A stretch of DNA of 64,000 nt. It comes from Oxytricha trifallax (lineage: Eukaryota; Ciliophora; Spirotrichea; Sporadotrichida; Oxytrichidae). The notes below the pieces were generated by a model. It was given only the letters and a program-made list of their open reading frames with translations, was not told the origin of the DNA and did no database searches. The DNA is taken from the NCBI GenBank assembly GCA_000711775.1, contig ARYC01000279.1:1-64000 (forward strand), given 5' to 3'. The translations under genes and the position numbers were made by a program. Of this stretch, positions 49,440-60,295 are shown in pieces. Positions within the stretch are counted from its first letter, which is position 1. Each line of letters opens with the position of its first letter.

Positions 49440-52400
49440 AAGATAGCTTCATTGAAATTTACTCTCTTACGTAAAAATATTCCCTTCTTGCATTTTTATT
49501 AAGACTTAAATTAATCTTAATTATATTTCATTCTGTATTAATCAAAAAATTCATTTATTCTCAAAAAATTTTACCTTATTAGATTGATAATTTTATAATT
49601 TAAATTATGCATTTAGAGAATTTTTTTAGGTTTTAAAGATTAGTTAAAACTGACTCACTTAAAATAATTGAAAAGTTTATAAAGAAAATTTGGTTAATTA
49701 ATTTTAATCATAAATCAAATTAGCTTATTTTAATGTCATAAAAAACTAGAGAATTATGTATGATAAATTTTCTTCTACCATTATCAGTTATCAAATACTC
49801 ATTATAATAATAGTTTTTTCCATTTCATTCTATTTGACAATACATCTTTTGAAAAATAACAATGAAGTGAAGTTATATTTTAAAAATGCCTTAATAATTA
49901 AATTATATCACGAAAAATGTATTTTTTACTTAAATAATTAAACTCTATATCAATATTAAAATATGTACTGGAAAAATAGACTAATTTAAATTTAAATAAT
50001 TTTTAACGACTTGTAGAATATTTTTATTAATTTAAAAATTAATTTTATTTATATTTATCAATTAAAATAAATAAATACATATTATATTAGTTAATTAATT
50101 AAAGGAATTGATGTGTTAAAGCTTCTTGAAAAAGAATCATGCTTTCAAATTTGTAATAAATATATAATTATACATTAGATTTTTAAATTATCATTAATTT
50201 ATTTGTACATTTATAAACCAAAATGAATATTAATTTATAACTATGAGTATTAAAATATAAAAACTTCAAATACATTTAATAATATAGTAAAGCATTATTT
50301 TTAAATTAATTATATATTTCAAATCAAACATAGACAAACTTGCAACAAAAAGAAAAATTGGTTCAATAATCTTATTTTATATAATTTAATTAATGTATAT
50401 ATTAAATATTAATTTATTTACTAATATTATATTTATTTTTATACTTTATTTATTTATTTTGATATTAATTTAAAAAAATGTTAAATTTAAAAATATATTT
50501 ATTAATTAGTAATTAAATAAGAGTATGACTTAGAAGTTGTCAAGTAAAAAATAATCTATAATTTGAAATCTTATTATATTAATAAAAATATTGAATTTAT
50601 TTATTGAAACATAGCAAACATAATCTCCTTAAATTTACATTACAAATATTTTTCTAATTAATATTAAGCAATTAAAATTTCTTGCAAGAAAATCTTGGTC
50701 AGCCATTTAAATAATGATATCTTAGAAAAAGTCAATAAATATATTTTTTCTAGGTACATTAATATTTTTAATTTATTTAAATAGTAAAAAAAGTTATGAA
50801 CATATGCGCAATTAAACTGTGTGAATAAATACTTGGGTTAATTTAATATATAATATTAATTTATACTTTATTTTCTATCTTCTTAATAACAACTTATACA
50901 AGAAAAGTATTACATTTATTGTGAATTAATTTATTCAATATAAGGCCTCAAAATTGCACTAAAAATAAATATATAAGACATAATTTTAATAAATAATTTT
51001 TTTAAAATAAATGATCCTAAATTATAATTCTTAAAATTATTACTTGATATTTTCTTGAACTATTTTATGTTAAACAATATTGAAACCCCTATGGAACTTG
51101 ACCCCACCATTAACTCTATCTTTCATTTCTAATTTATTAACAAATGATTTTGCATGTCGGACATCTCTATGCTATCCAATTAGTGGAATGTTACTTGTCT
51201 CTATAGATATTTATGACCCACTCATTATATAATTATGTGATTTTGGATGTTAAGGAGATTGCACTTGTTATTACTTAATTTGTAAATTATTCATTATATA
51301 TTTGTAAAATAAACTTATTTATTAGTTAATACCTAATAATTCTATATAATTTAAGTGTAAAATTTCGCTTTATTCATATTATATAATACTATAGGTGATT
51401 CTAACTACTCTGAATGTTAACAATCATATCTTATGCATATCTCTTTTACTCCTCAATAAAAGTCATGAGATTTTTATGTGTATTTCTATTCACATTCTTC
51501 AACACACTTTCTGTGTCGTTTTAACTCAGAGATTTCTTCTTTTAATGATTGCTCTAGATTATTGTCATTTGGTTATATCTATAGAAATTTCTGTTAAATT
51601 AATAATAATTTCTATAAAAATATATATATAGGTTAGTATTTCTAACAGTTGGGATTCCCTTGAAGCTGCCAATTACAATAGGAACTTATTAAGTGCCAAG
51701 CTAAGTTGGTTATTAGTTTATTGTGTGATTTTAATTCTACTGTTGAGAATGGGTTTTCTGATTTGATATTAATTTGGCTTGCTGAATATTGTCAACCACA
51801 TACTGATTTAGTTTCAAAGCAATTTGTTTATTTAACAACTTATAATCACAAATAGCTTAAGATATTAAAGATATTTAGATTTATTCAGCAATTTTATAAA
51901 AGTAAATTTCATAATTTTAAGTTTTATAAGGAATATGAGGTAAGAATTAAGAATTTTAGCTAGAATCAACAGATTATTACTACTAATTATCACTATGTTG
52001 ATATGATTATCTAAGCACTTACGATATAATTTACTCTCTTGCTTTCTCCAATGCTTTTTTCTTAGGCAGCATTTTATCTCTCTTCTTTTACTTATTTGTG
52101 TTAAATGATTGACTATTCTTACTGTTATTATTAAATAAAGATTCAGAATATATATATATATATATTTAGATATTAACATCTTTTTATATTTAATTCATGT
52201 TAATATTAAATAAAAAAAGATATTGAGTTATTAGTTTGATCTTGATTAATATCCAGAGTGGCTCCTCTCTCTTTCAAATTACTCTTATTGCTAGTGCCTG
52301 CTTTTTATTGAATTTTAATGTATTAATTTAGTATGATTTAGGCGCCTAAAATTGCAGCTTACTCTGCTTATTTTGAATTCAAATAGATTTAATTGGTGTT

Positions 52401-54762
52401 TACCACATTTGACTGCTATTAATAATACAATATTATATTATAATCAAACTATATGACATTTAGTTGTTGGTGCTATTAGTTATTATTGCTGTTTACATGA
52501 TTGAAATGTTAAGCATGCTTTAATTTAAATTTATTATTCTAGTTCTTATTTAAGACATATTAAAAAACTACATTAAGATAATTATAGCTATTGTTACTGC
52601 TAGATTGGTGATTTAGTACTGTTTTCAATTGATATGAGATTCAAATTACTGATACTTACACTCGACTCTGGTTGTTACTAAATATTCAAATTATTACTAT
52701 TTAAGTAATTTATTCTATGGGATAAAGATTTGTTTTGCCTTCTATCGTTATGAGATGCTTATTATGTAATTTACTGTTAAGATGCTTAATATAATAAATA
52801 TAATGATAATATTTTATATTTAAAAAAAACAAATAATAAAATTTAATATTATGCTTGTAATGATTCTACTTAGAACAAAACAGGATTTTAATTTATTGAA
52901 TGAATAAATATAATTAAGAAATTTATTTTATAAATAGATGGATAACAATTTCATTATATATAATAAGCTTAATTATTTAACTCTATCTTTTGATTAGGAA
53001 GTAAGAAAAGATATGGTTATTAACAAATAAAATTCTTCATAAACAATTAAAAATACTAAAATAAACCTTCAGGCCACTTAGTTAATTTGAAACATATATT
53101 TTAGGAATTCTAAAAAACATTTACATATTCTGATTAAGCGAATAATAATTACATGATTCTACATTTTTAATTTTATATCAAGTTTGTAGTTCTTTAATTT
53201 ATTATTTCCTCATTTTATAAATAATGTTATAATAAATTGTAAGCTGCGTTTATTTGGTTATTAGCTGAATATTAATGATTAAATTGCTATCTATGTGTTG
53301 CTTGGTTTTTCCTAACACTATTTATTGGGGAGGAGTCTCTTGATTTAAGTGCAGTGGATTTATGTTGATACTGTTGCACATTTGGATTCTGTACATCTTA
53401 CTACAGTAATCCAATCACATTGATACCATTTTAGTTTTAAAAAATTGGTTAAAAAGAGTAAAAAAAAAAGATTACAAAATCTACCCTATAATTCTTTAAT
53501 TGAAAAGGGATAACCATCAAATTAAAATATTAAATTGTGGTTTTTTGTCATTTTAGTGAGTAGTTGAAAAAGAATAACTTAATGTCATTTTAACATATAA
53601 AATTTAGCTGAGTTTTTCAACATATATCCTTTTTACTCGAATTCATTATAAAAAATATATGAATGAAAATTTATTAATATAATACCATTTCCTCAAACAG
53701 TAGGCTAATCCAAAAGAGTAGAAATCTATCTCCTGATGTCATTAGTGGATACTTTTGTAGACTATGACTACGGTGGAATTTTGTTTTCCTGAACTTGTTG
53801 TAATTTTATTTATTTAGCTTTTTACTATGATTACACATGAATCTGTTGGAGTTGATATTATGATGTTAAATTTTATTGGGATTTATCATTCACAGAGGCA
53901 TTATTTGTAGTCATGTTGGATAGCAATAGTTTGTTGTGAGCATTCTTAGTGCTTATGTTATTGTTTAAATAAAAAACTTTTAATTAGATAAACCTTTTTA
54001 TATTTATGTTTAAATTAGAAGTCTTTATAATTATTCAAGTAGAGTGCTTATTGACTCTTTTTATAAAAATCTAACAATTTAAAATAAATTTAGATCAAAC
54101 AAAATGTACAATTAAATTATACCCTAACCTTAAATTAAAAATAATTGTTTTGAAACTTGAAATTTTATTGCCTTCTTTTTTATATTTATAAAAATAATAA
54201 CAAAAAAGAAATATTTTAAATAAAGACTCTATCTTAACAGTATTTGTTAATTAATTTTTTTCACAAGTTTATTTTTAATTTTAAATTTACCAAAAAAACC
54301 CTTATTTTCGAATACTAGGTGATATCAAATTCTTCTTTAATTATATAGGGTTAGAAGACGTGATAATATGTGGGATGAATATTTGCTGCTGCTAATATTG
54401 ATTATTGGGAGCAAGAATTGATTAAGTATTCAAAGATGACATAAATTAATCAGTCATGTTTGCCTTATTTTTATTAAAATTATTTTACAATTTGTTAATT
54501 AAAATCAAATCTTTTATGGTTACTCACTCACTGTCTGCTGTTCTTAGAATAAACTTAATTAATATTTACATGTTGTTTGAGTTAAAAGTTACAATTAAAA
54601 TTATTAAGCAAATATATTAAAAATTATTTCAATGTGTGAATATATGATAAAGTTTAAATCTAGATACTATTCATTGTCAAGGTGTGCTGTTGGGAACTCT
54701 AAGTTCTCTCTTAATTTTATTATTGGGAAATGAGGGATAATTTTAGATATATTTTATAAAAA
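49440..54762. other. AT-rich, no gene recognised; T-rich from 51 kb
   Basis: 49.4-51.0 kb is plain AT-rich DNA. From about 51.0 kb to the MORN gene the plus strand is richer in T and G than elsewhere (words such as GTTGGTGCTATTAG and GTGCTGTTGG). This could mean a decayed gene or a diverged repeat. No frame gives a convincing protein. An AT dinucleotide run lies at 52148-52164. Confidence 0.35.
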
Positions 54763-56493
54763 TCAAAAATTATTCTTGCTTTTCATTTAAAAATATTATT
54801 ATAACAATCTTGATATATAATTTATTAATTATTGATCAATAATGTGAAAATCAAGGTCTTCTGGTTTTAAAAATGTGCTGTTGGCTCTGACATGATTGGC
54901 ACTCTCCTCTTCAGTGAATGAAGTTGTATAGTCAAATGTTCTCTAATTAATCAATTTAATCGATTGCTCATCAAACCATTTCACTCTTTTACCGTTTTCC
55001 CATAACCCATATTTCATTTTACCCTTAGCTGGATCTACATAAGTTTTTTGATTAAATTCTATATAAGGTGTAGAGTTTTTTGTATTAAAAAAAAAGTTCC
55101 AAGGCCATGCTGTTTGCCCTTGTACCACCAGCCTTCATATTTACGACCATCTGTCCAGTAGTATAAACCATACCCACACTTTTTATCATTCTAATACTGA
55201 CCTTCGTAGCGTCTCCCATCAGCCCAGAAATAAACACCAACTCCCTCCATATCATTTCTTTAGTTTAAGAAAATCAATGAAATAAGAAAGAAACTAATAT
55301 TCAAATGAGACATCATTATTGGCCCATTCACCATAGTATTTTCTGCCGTCTTTCCATAGATAGACACCCTTGCCATTTATTCTGTTGTCTAACCACTCAC
55401 CTTCATATACACTACCATCTGCCCATTAGTATTTTCCAAAACCTTCTTTCTTTCCGTTAGCATTAAAAGTAAGTAATAACTAAATATTTATAGCATACAT
55501 ACCTTCATATTTACTGCCTTCATGCCAGGTTTCAATTCCCTTTCCATGTTGTTAATCGTCCTTCCAGTATCCTTCATTATTTTTATTATATTAAATATAT
55601 TTAGTAAAAAATATTAATTTAATATATTCTTCATACTTAGCTCCTTTTACATTTGTATAGAAGCCATAACCATTAGCCTCTTATAAAACAATTAAGTAAC
55701 TATTATACTTAAAATAATAAAACTTAAGCCTTGTTGTTAGACCACTGTCCTTCGTATACGTCACCATCAACATGATGAAATTTGCCATCGCCAAAGGCGT
55801 GTCCGTAGTTCCACTCCCCTTCATATACAGCACCATCTGGCCACTTCATGATACCCTTTCCATGTCTGAAGCCACCAAGCCACTCGCCGTTGTACACAGA
55901 ATTATTTTTATATTTGTATGTCTTCACCATTAGCTTTTGCTTTGGTTTGAACACTCCGTAGAGTGTCTCACGCACTTCATCATCAGTAAAGTATTTGCTC
56001 ACTACCTAAATCAAGAGATATTAAGAATCTTAGGGTTTATAGGATTTTAAGGAATAGAATATCCTATATTTTTGGTAATTTATAAGAAAAACTTCATCAA
56101 TTTATCTAATTAAAGCTGATTACTATACCTTAGTTTACAGTTGAAGCATCTCAAACATCTTCCTGGCTTTAATTGCTCTATATAGGGCCTGAATCTTGAT
56201 AAGTTTCTTCACATGCATTTTATAGTGCAAGTCTCCTTACTATATTTTAAAACATTTTTATAAATTTATTATCGAAATCATCGTTGAATGAATGATAAAA
56301 TTTCGCTTCTTAAAACCTCCATTTATCTTATGAATAATCACTTTTTACTTACATATTTAGAGTTTGTCTTTGATATATATCCCTTATTTTATGTTTATAT
56401 GGCAGTGACGCTCTACCTGGGGTCAATGGCTGTGTTATCATTGAACTCGCTCTCGGCATTGCAAGACTGACAAGTTGTGCAATTTGCTCCCAT
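54763..56493 (-). CDS. MORN-repeat protein with N-terminal MG-Cys and IQ motif
   Basis: Macronuclear-destined gene in seven linear MDSs: 56493-56414, 56237-56126, 56002-55727, 55674-55629, 55571-55491, 55457-55312, 55250-54763. The start MGANCTTCQSCNAES has Gly2 and clustered Cys, a candidate N-myristoyl/palmitoyl membrane anchor. Residues around 40-52 form an IQ motif (IKIQALYRAIKARK), a likely calmodulin-type site. Nine MORN repeats follow (YNGEWLGGFRHGKG, YEGEWNYGHAFGDG ... YEGWWYKGKQHGLG), then a C-terminal tail with KYGLWENGKRVKWFDE. MORN proteins typically act at membranes or the cortical cytoskeleton. MDSs sum to 1229 nt, one base short of 410 codons. The missing base falls at a T9 run (55087-55095 on plus), where the MORN frame must shift to the tail frame, so a sequencing indel is likely. 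Divergent from the OTU gene with 151 bp between starts. Confidence 0.85.
55251..55317 (-). other. IES in MORN gene, pointer AATGAT
   Basis: Direct repeat AATGAT (minus strand) at 55312-55317 and 55251-55256. Removing one copy plus the spacer joins WANND to MEGVGVYFW in frame inside a MORN repeat. Confidence 0.85.
55458..55496 (-). other. IES in MORN gene, pointer ATGCTA
   Basis: Pointer ATGCTA at 55491-55496 and 55458-55463. Joining gives YEGMYANGKKEGFG, a complete MORN repeat. Confidence 0.85.
55572..55634 (-). other. IES in MORN gene, pointer ATGAAG
   Basis: Pointer ATGAAG at 55629-55634 and 55572-55577. Joining gives AKYEGYWKDDQQHGKG in frame. Confidence 0.85.
55675..55731 (-). other. 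IES in MORN gene, pointer AGGCT
   Basis: Pointer AGGCT at 55727-55731 and 55675-55679. Joining gives YEGQWSNNKANGYGFY in frame. Confidence 0.85.
56003..56130 (-). other. IES (pointer AGGTA) or GT-AG intron in MORN gene
   Basis: AGGTA repeats at 56126-56130 and 56003-56007. The same junction also fits an intron 56128-56006 (GTATAG ... TTTAG). Either way LQTKV joins VSKYFTDDEV. Only a macronuclear DNA sequence would distinguish the two. Confidence 0.7.
56238..56416 (-). other. IES in MORN gene, 3-bp pointer (GTA or TAG)
   Basis: Joins the MGANC... segment (ending AIDPR) to QGDLHYKMHVKKL. The copies of GTA at 56414-56416 and 56238-56240 are in the same codon phase. TAG at 56413-56415 and 56240-56242 fits equally and would add one Gln. 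No longer repeat was found, so the exact edge is uncertain. Confidence 0.55.
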
Positions 56494-56644
56494 TAAATTC
56501 TTAATTAATGCAATTAATTATATTTTAAATTCAATTCATTCTGTTTACACATTAATCATGCTCAGAATGCACTAGTGATGAAAATAAGTATAAAATGAAA
56601 TTCAAATATATTAATAAATTATATAATAAAAACAAAGAGGTAAG
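56494..56644. promoter_or_regulatory. Shared upstream region of divergent MORN and OTU genes
   Basis: 151 bp of AT-rich DNA between the two start codons. Both promoters must lie here or within introns/IESs if the two genes share a macronuclear chromosome. If they are on separate nanochromosomes, telomere addition sites should fall here. No specific motif was recognised. Confidence 0.4.
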
Positions 56645-59600
56645 ATGGGAGTAGAGAAGAAAGATCAACACTTAAATGAATCAGATGCAAGTGATGACGA
56701 TGACTATGATGATTAAGAGCAGTAGAATCAAAATCATCAACATCTACAACAACACAATAACTAACAGCACATACCAGGTTCAGATTAAGTGAAATTCGAT
56801 GAGGAAGAGATAGAACTTCAAGATGATGAGGAAGAGCAGGAAATGATGCAAGGTGTGGAGTACAGTCAATCAGTTCAAGATTTCGATGAGGAAGCAGATC
56901 AGGATCAGCAACTCAGTCAGCACTCGCATCAGAATCAGCACAGTGGATTTAACTCCCAAGCTCACTCTTATCATTCGAAATCGCAATCAAACTCGCAAAA
57001 CAGCAGTAAACATAATTCGCCAGTGCTTTCTGATCAAAATTATAATCCCGATTAATTATAAAAGCAACAAGATGAGGAAATTAAGGAGAGTTATCACTAG
57101 AAACCACAGGAATAAGAAGAAGATAATCAGTTTTATTTTGAGTTGGGAGAGCATGTAGATTGTCTGGATACTATGAACAAGTGGCTAAATGCTGAAATAG
57201 TAGCTGTAAGTATCATAAAAACAAAGTTTTATATAAACAACAAATTTCTTAATTATTCTGATTATTTAGAAACGAGGAAACATGGTAAAAATACATTTCA
57301 CAGGGTGGTCCTATAATTACGATGACTGGCTAGATTAAACTTCTCACAGGCTATTGAAACAATTACATATCATACTTATTAATTATGGATTTATAAAGTT
57401 TATTGGTTCTAAAACTATTTTATTGCAATATTTGTGTAATCGACCCATTAAATTATCAAAATAATAAAAACAGAATATTTTGTATTATTAAATGGTCTCG
57501 TTTGAAACCAATAACTTCATTGAAACTTTTCAACCGACTAGATGTTAGGGATGTCAAGGGGAAATGGTTAGAAGCTAACATTGTGGATGTCGAGGATTTA
57601 TAAAGTGATAACAATTTGATTTGCAGAAGAATCTAAGTGCATTTCAAAGGGTGGTCTAAGAAATGGGATGAGACTATACTTATTGACTGTCAAAGTATAC
57701 ATGACTTGCTTGACTCTAAGATCGCCGAAATTGGTAAACCTTGGTTGATTTTATTTTTTCATTAGAAAAATAATCTATTACCTTGTCCTTTGTTTCAGGT
57801 TTATGTACTCAGGTGCTTATGGAAGAGCTAAATTCGACAAATCGATGAGACAGAAATCTAAGAGTAAACTTGGACAAAATTTAAGCGAGATGGATTTGAA
57901 CAAGAAATCTCATGCAATTGTAAATTAACAGAACTAAAACGACCAGTAAAATGATGAGGATGATGATTAAGACCTTGATGAACTTGACGATGAAGCTATC
58001 AAACAGAAAATTCGGCTATGGGGTCAAACACATCCCCCCTTAATGTATACTTTTCTTTTTGTAGTCTGATAGAGCCTTTTACGCTGAGTAATAGTAGCTG
58101 ATGTACTTTGTGTGTGCGATCTATAGTTTTTGAATTATGACCTAAAATAAGTTCACTTTTTATATATAAAATTATAGTAAAAATTTATAAAAAATTTTCA
58201 ATTTTTCATAAAATCTATTTTTATTTAAAAATGTCAATTCATCAACTTATACACGAATTTTATAAAAATTATTAATTATTTAGTTTATCAAAAAATATTG
58301 TAATTGATTTATTTCACATTCTTGGAAGATAGAAAAATGTGAAATAAATCAATTACAATATTTTTTGATAAACTAAATAATTAATAATTTTTATAAAATT
58401 CGTGTATAAGTTGATGAATTGACATTTTTAAATAAAAATAGATTTTATGAAAAATTGAAAATTTTTTATAAATTTTTACTATAATTTTATATATAAAAAG
58501 TGAACTTATTTTAGGTCATAATTCAAAAACTATAGATCGCACACACAAAGTACATCAGCTACTATTACTCAGCGTAAAAGGCTCTATCAGACTACAAAAA
58601 GAAAAGTATACATTAAGGGGGGATGTGTTTGACCCCATAGCCGAAAATTCTAATTAAATTTATAGAGTTTAATTGGGAAACTCTAATTATGATACATTTT
58701 AAATTCGAGAGATTAAGGAGAAAGAGAACTAATTCAGAAGAGAAATGGCAATGAAAAATCTTAAAATAGTTGAAATGGAAGGTGATGGCAACTGCTTATT
58801 CAGAGTAAGTAAATCACTTTATAATATTCATGGAAATAAACTTTTATCTTTAGGCAATCTCTGATTAAATCTACGACGGAGATCAGTCCCACCACAACCT
58901 CATTAGATAAGCTTGTCTCGATTACATAAGCCTTGAGCGTGAATTTTTCAGTCAATTTATAATCGGTGGTTTGGATAATTTCGATATGTACGTGCATTGG
59001 AAGAGACAAGATGCAGTGTGGGGAGATGACATAGAGTTGCAAGCTATCAGTGAAATATACAATAGACCTATTGAAATATATGCTTATAGAGCTGAACCTA
59101 TGAGAACTTTTCATGAAGATGAGCATCGAGGAAGAGGCACTAAACCCATCAGGCTTAGCTACCACGGGAACAAGCTTGATTTGGTTTTTATTACATATTC
59201 TAAAAAGTTTCCACTTTGATTCGCAAAATACATAATGTTTTTTAGCACTACAACTCAATCACAGAAATTAATCCAAGTTCTTCTATCTAATCCCAAAGAA
59301 ATCTTAATATGCACTAAGAAGAGGAGAAGATAAGTTAAAACTAGATGTAACAATAGTAAAAAAAAGCATAAAAACTACAGCCAGGGCAGCTGGAAGACCA
59401 GGCTTTGATGATGAGTCAACGTAGAAAGTAGTTACTAGATTCTCAATCACACAACAATTAAAACTAATAAAAGTCTAATATGATAAACACCTCTTCATCT
59501 AGCAATACTCATCAAAATCATGATATAGTTTCAGACTTGCTTTAATAAAGAGAAATGTTTAATATTAGGTTTAATAGATTTTCTGTTTTTTAGAGATATA

Positions 59601-60295
59601 TAATAGACTTAATTATGCGATCAAGAAAGGACTTTGAACAATAGGGTAAGAGAGACATGGAAGTTGCCTTGGCAGAGTCAATGCAAAACTATGAAAAAGA
59701 TATCAAAGATAAAGAATAGTAGTTGATCAATTAAACTGAGAATTCTGATATATTCATTTCTTATAAACCCTTTGTAATAAAAATTACATAATAACTAAAT
59801 CGGAAATGAAATTATAAAGAGAATTAGTACGATGAAGAGCAGTTAATGCAACTTGCTTTAAAAGAAAGCATCAAGGATGAAGATTTAGTCTACATGTAGC
59901 AATAATAACAGTAATTTGACATTTATGAAGATCACGGAGCAGGTGCTGATGAAGATGAGGAGGAAATGCTTTAGAAAGCGCTTGCTATGAGTACTGTTTA
60001 AGTTAATAACAACAATCAACAAGAGTTTGTCTAACAATAGAACAACACTGACTTTACTCATTAATCTTTATATCTCATTTAAAAACTTAATTATCAAAAA
60101 TTTTTAGGAATAATAATTATAACAATAAATTGATAATAAGCTAATACTGACTTGTAGTATGAGGAAATTATCAGAATAGCTTTGGAATATGGATTTGATG
60201 CTGAATAAGCTGTAGAGGCGATTTCTATAGTGGGAACCAGCAACCCAGATTTAGTCATAAATTATTTACTCTCAAGCAATCAGCAATATTTTTGA
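56645..60295 (+). CDS. OTU deubiquitinase with two Tudor-like domains, three UIMs and a UBA
   Basis: Ten coding segments (listed with introns and IESs below) total 2295 nt, exactly 764 codons plus TGA 60293-60295. Order: acidic/Gln-rich N-terminus (about 1-160); Tudor-like domain 1 (KWLNAEIV, VKIHFTGWSYNYDDWLD); Tudor-like domain 2 (KWLEANIV, IQVHFKGWSKKWDE), both resembling PHF20-type Tudor/MBT barrels; acidic linker; OTU domain with EMEGDGNCLFRAISDQIYDG (catalytic Cys about 389, Asp about 386) and SYHGNKHYNSITEINP (catalytic His about 500); UIMs VALAESMQ, LMQLALKESI and MLQKALAMS; C-terminal UBA (EEIIRIALEYGFDAEQAVEA). The OTU is most like OTUD5/DUBA. It should cleave ubiquitin chains, with UIM/UBA binding chains and the Tudor modules perhaps reading methylated chromatin (inference). 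The catalytic Cys and His are separated in the germline by an intron, and an IES splits YHGN from HYNS. Confidence 0.9.
57206..57269 (+). other. OTU gene intron 1 (64 nt)
   Basis: GTAAGTATC ... TTATTTAG. Splicing joins NAEIVA to KRGNMVKIHF inside Tudor-like domain 1. Confidence 0.85.
57354..57508 (+). other. OTU gene IES, pointer TTGAAAC
   Basis: TTGAAAC at 57354-57360 and 57502-57508, same codon phase. Joining gives SHRLLKPITSLKLFNRLDV, linking the two Tudor-like domains. Confidence 0.9.
57734..57812 (+). other. OTU gene intron 2 (79 nt), or IES with GGT
   Basis: GTAAACC ... TACTCAG. Splicing gives AEIGAYGRAKFDK in frame. A GGT direct repeat at the borders would also allow an IES reading with the same product. 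Alternative AG sites (57772, 57798) lead to a TGA soon after. Confidence 0.75.
58008..58707 (+). other. OTU gene IES, pointer AAATTCG, containing foldback FB7
   Basis: AAATTCG at 58008-58014 and 58701-58707, same phase. Joining gives AIKQKIREIKEKENQF, running into the OTU domain. About 57 bp of ordinary IES sequence lies right of FB7. The rest is the foldback element. This is by far the longest IES in the gene; the others are 71-148 bp. Confidence 0.9.
58013..58643. mobile_element. Foldback element FB7 inside an OTU-gene IES
   Basis: An almost perfect palindrome: arms of about 305 bp meet at a loop of about 20 bases near 58328. Ends are CGGCTATGGGGTCAAACACA and its complement, with a C6/G6 run at positions 14-30 from the ends. 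AAAATTC flanks it (58007-58013 and 58644-58650), a probable 6-7 bp target duplication. No difference between arms was noticed by eye, so insertion is recent or the palindrome is actively homogenised. No ORF was recognised. Confidence 0.9.
58805..58853 (+). other. OTU gene intron 3 (49 nt)
   Basis: GTAAGTAAATC ... TATCTTTAG, immediately after the catalytic DGNCLFR. Splicing gives FRAISDQIYDGDQSHHN. Confidence 0.9.
59173..59246 (+). other. OTU gene IES, pointer AGC, next to the catalytic His
   Basis: AGC at 59173-59175 and 59244-59246, same phase. Joining restores SYHGNKHYNSITEINP. Unexcised, the frame runs out at TGA 59218 before HYNS. Confidence 0.85.
59533..59610 (+). other. OTU gene IES, pointer AGACTT
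   Basis: AGACTT at 59533-59538 and 59605-59610, same phase. Joining gives HDIVSDLIMRSRKDFEQQ ahead of UIM1. The spacer is in frame without TGA, so only homology or macronuclear sequence can prove removal. Confidence 0.75.
59738..59825 (+). other. OTU gene IES, pointer GAGAATT
   Basis: GAGAATT at 59738-59744 and 59819-59825. Joining gives INQTENQYDEEQLMQLALKE (UIM2). Unexcised, a TGA (GGAAATGA) stops the frame. Confidence 0.9.
60047..60153 (+). other. OTU gene IES, pointer ACTGACTT
   Basis: ACTGACTT at 60047-60054 and 60146-60153. Joining gives NNTDLQYEEIIRIALEYGF at the start of the UBA. Confidence 0.9.

Noticed and set aside
51865..52179. 104-aa minus-strand frame rich in Ile/Asn/Lys
   Set aside because: Composition is what AT-rich random DNA gives; no motif and no composition change at its edges.
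56853..57158. 101-aa plus-strand frame overlapping the OTU gene start
   Set aside because: Out of frame with the acidic/Gln-rich N-terminus that leads into the Tudor-like domain; basic-rich shadow.
58979..59219. Separate short plus-strand gene starting MDNFDMYVHW
   Set aside because: It is the interior of the OTU exon; upstream residues continue the OTU fold in the same frame.
58800..59258. 152-aa minus-strand open frame
   Set aside because: It is the antisense shadow of the OTU domain exon on the plus strand; the plus-strand frame has OTU motifs and valid junctions.
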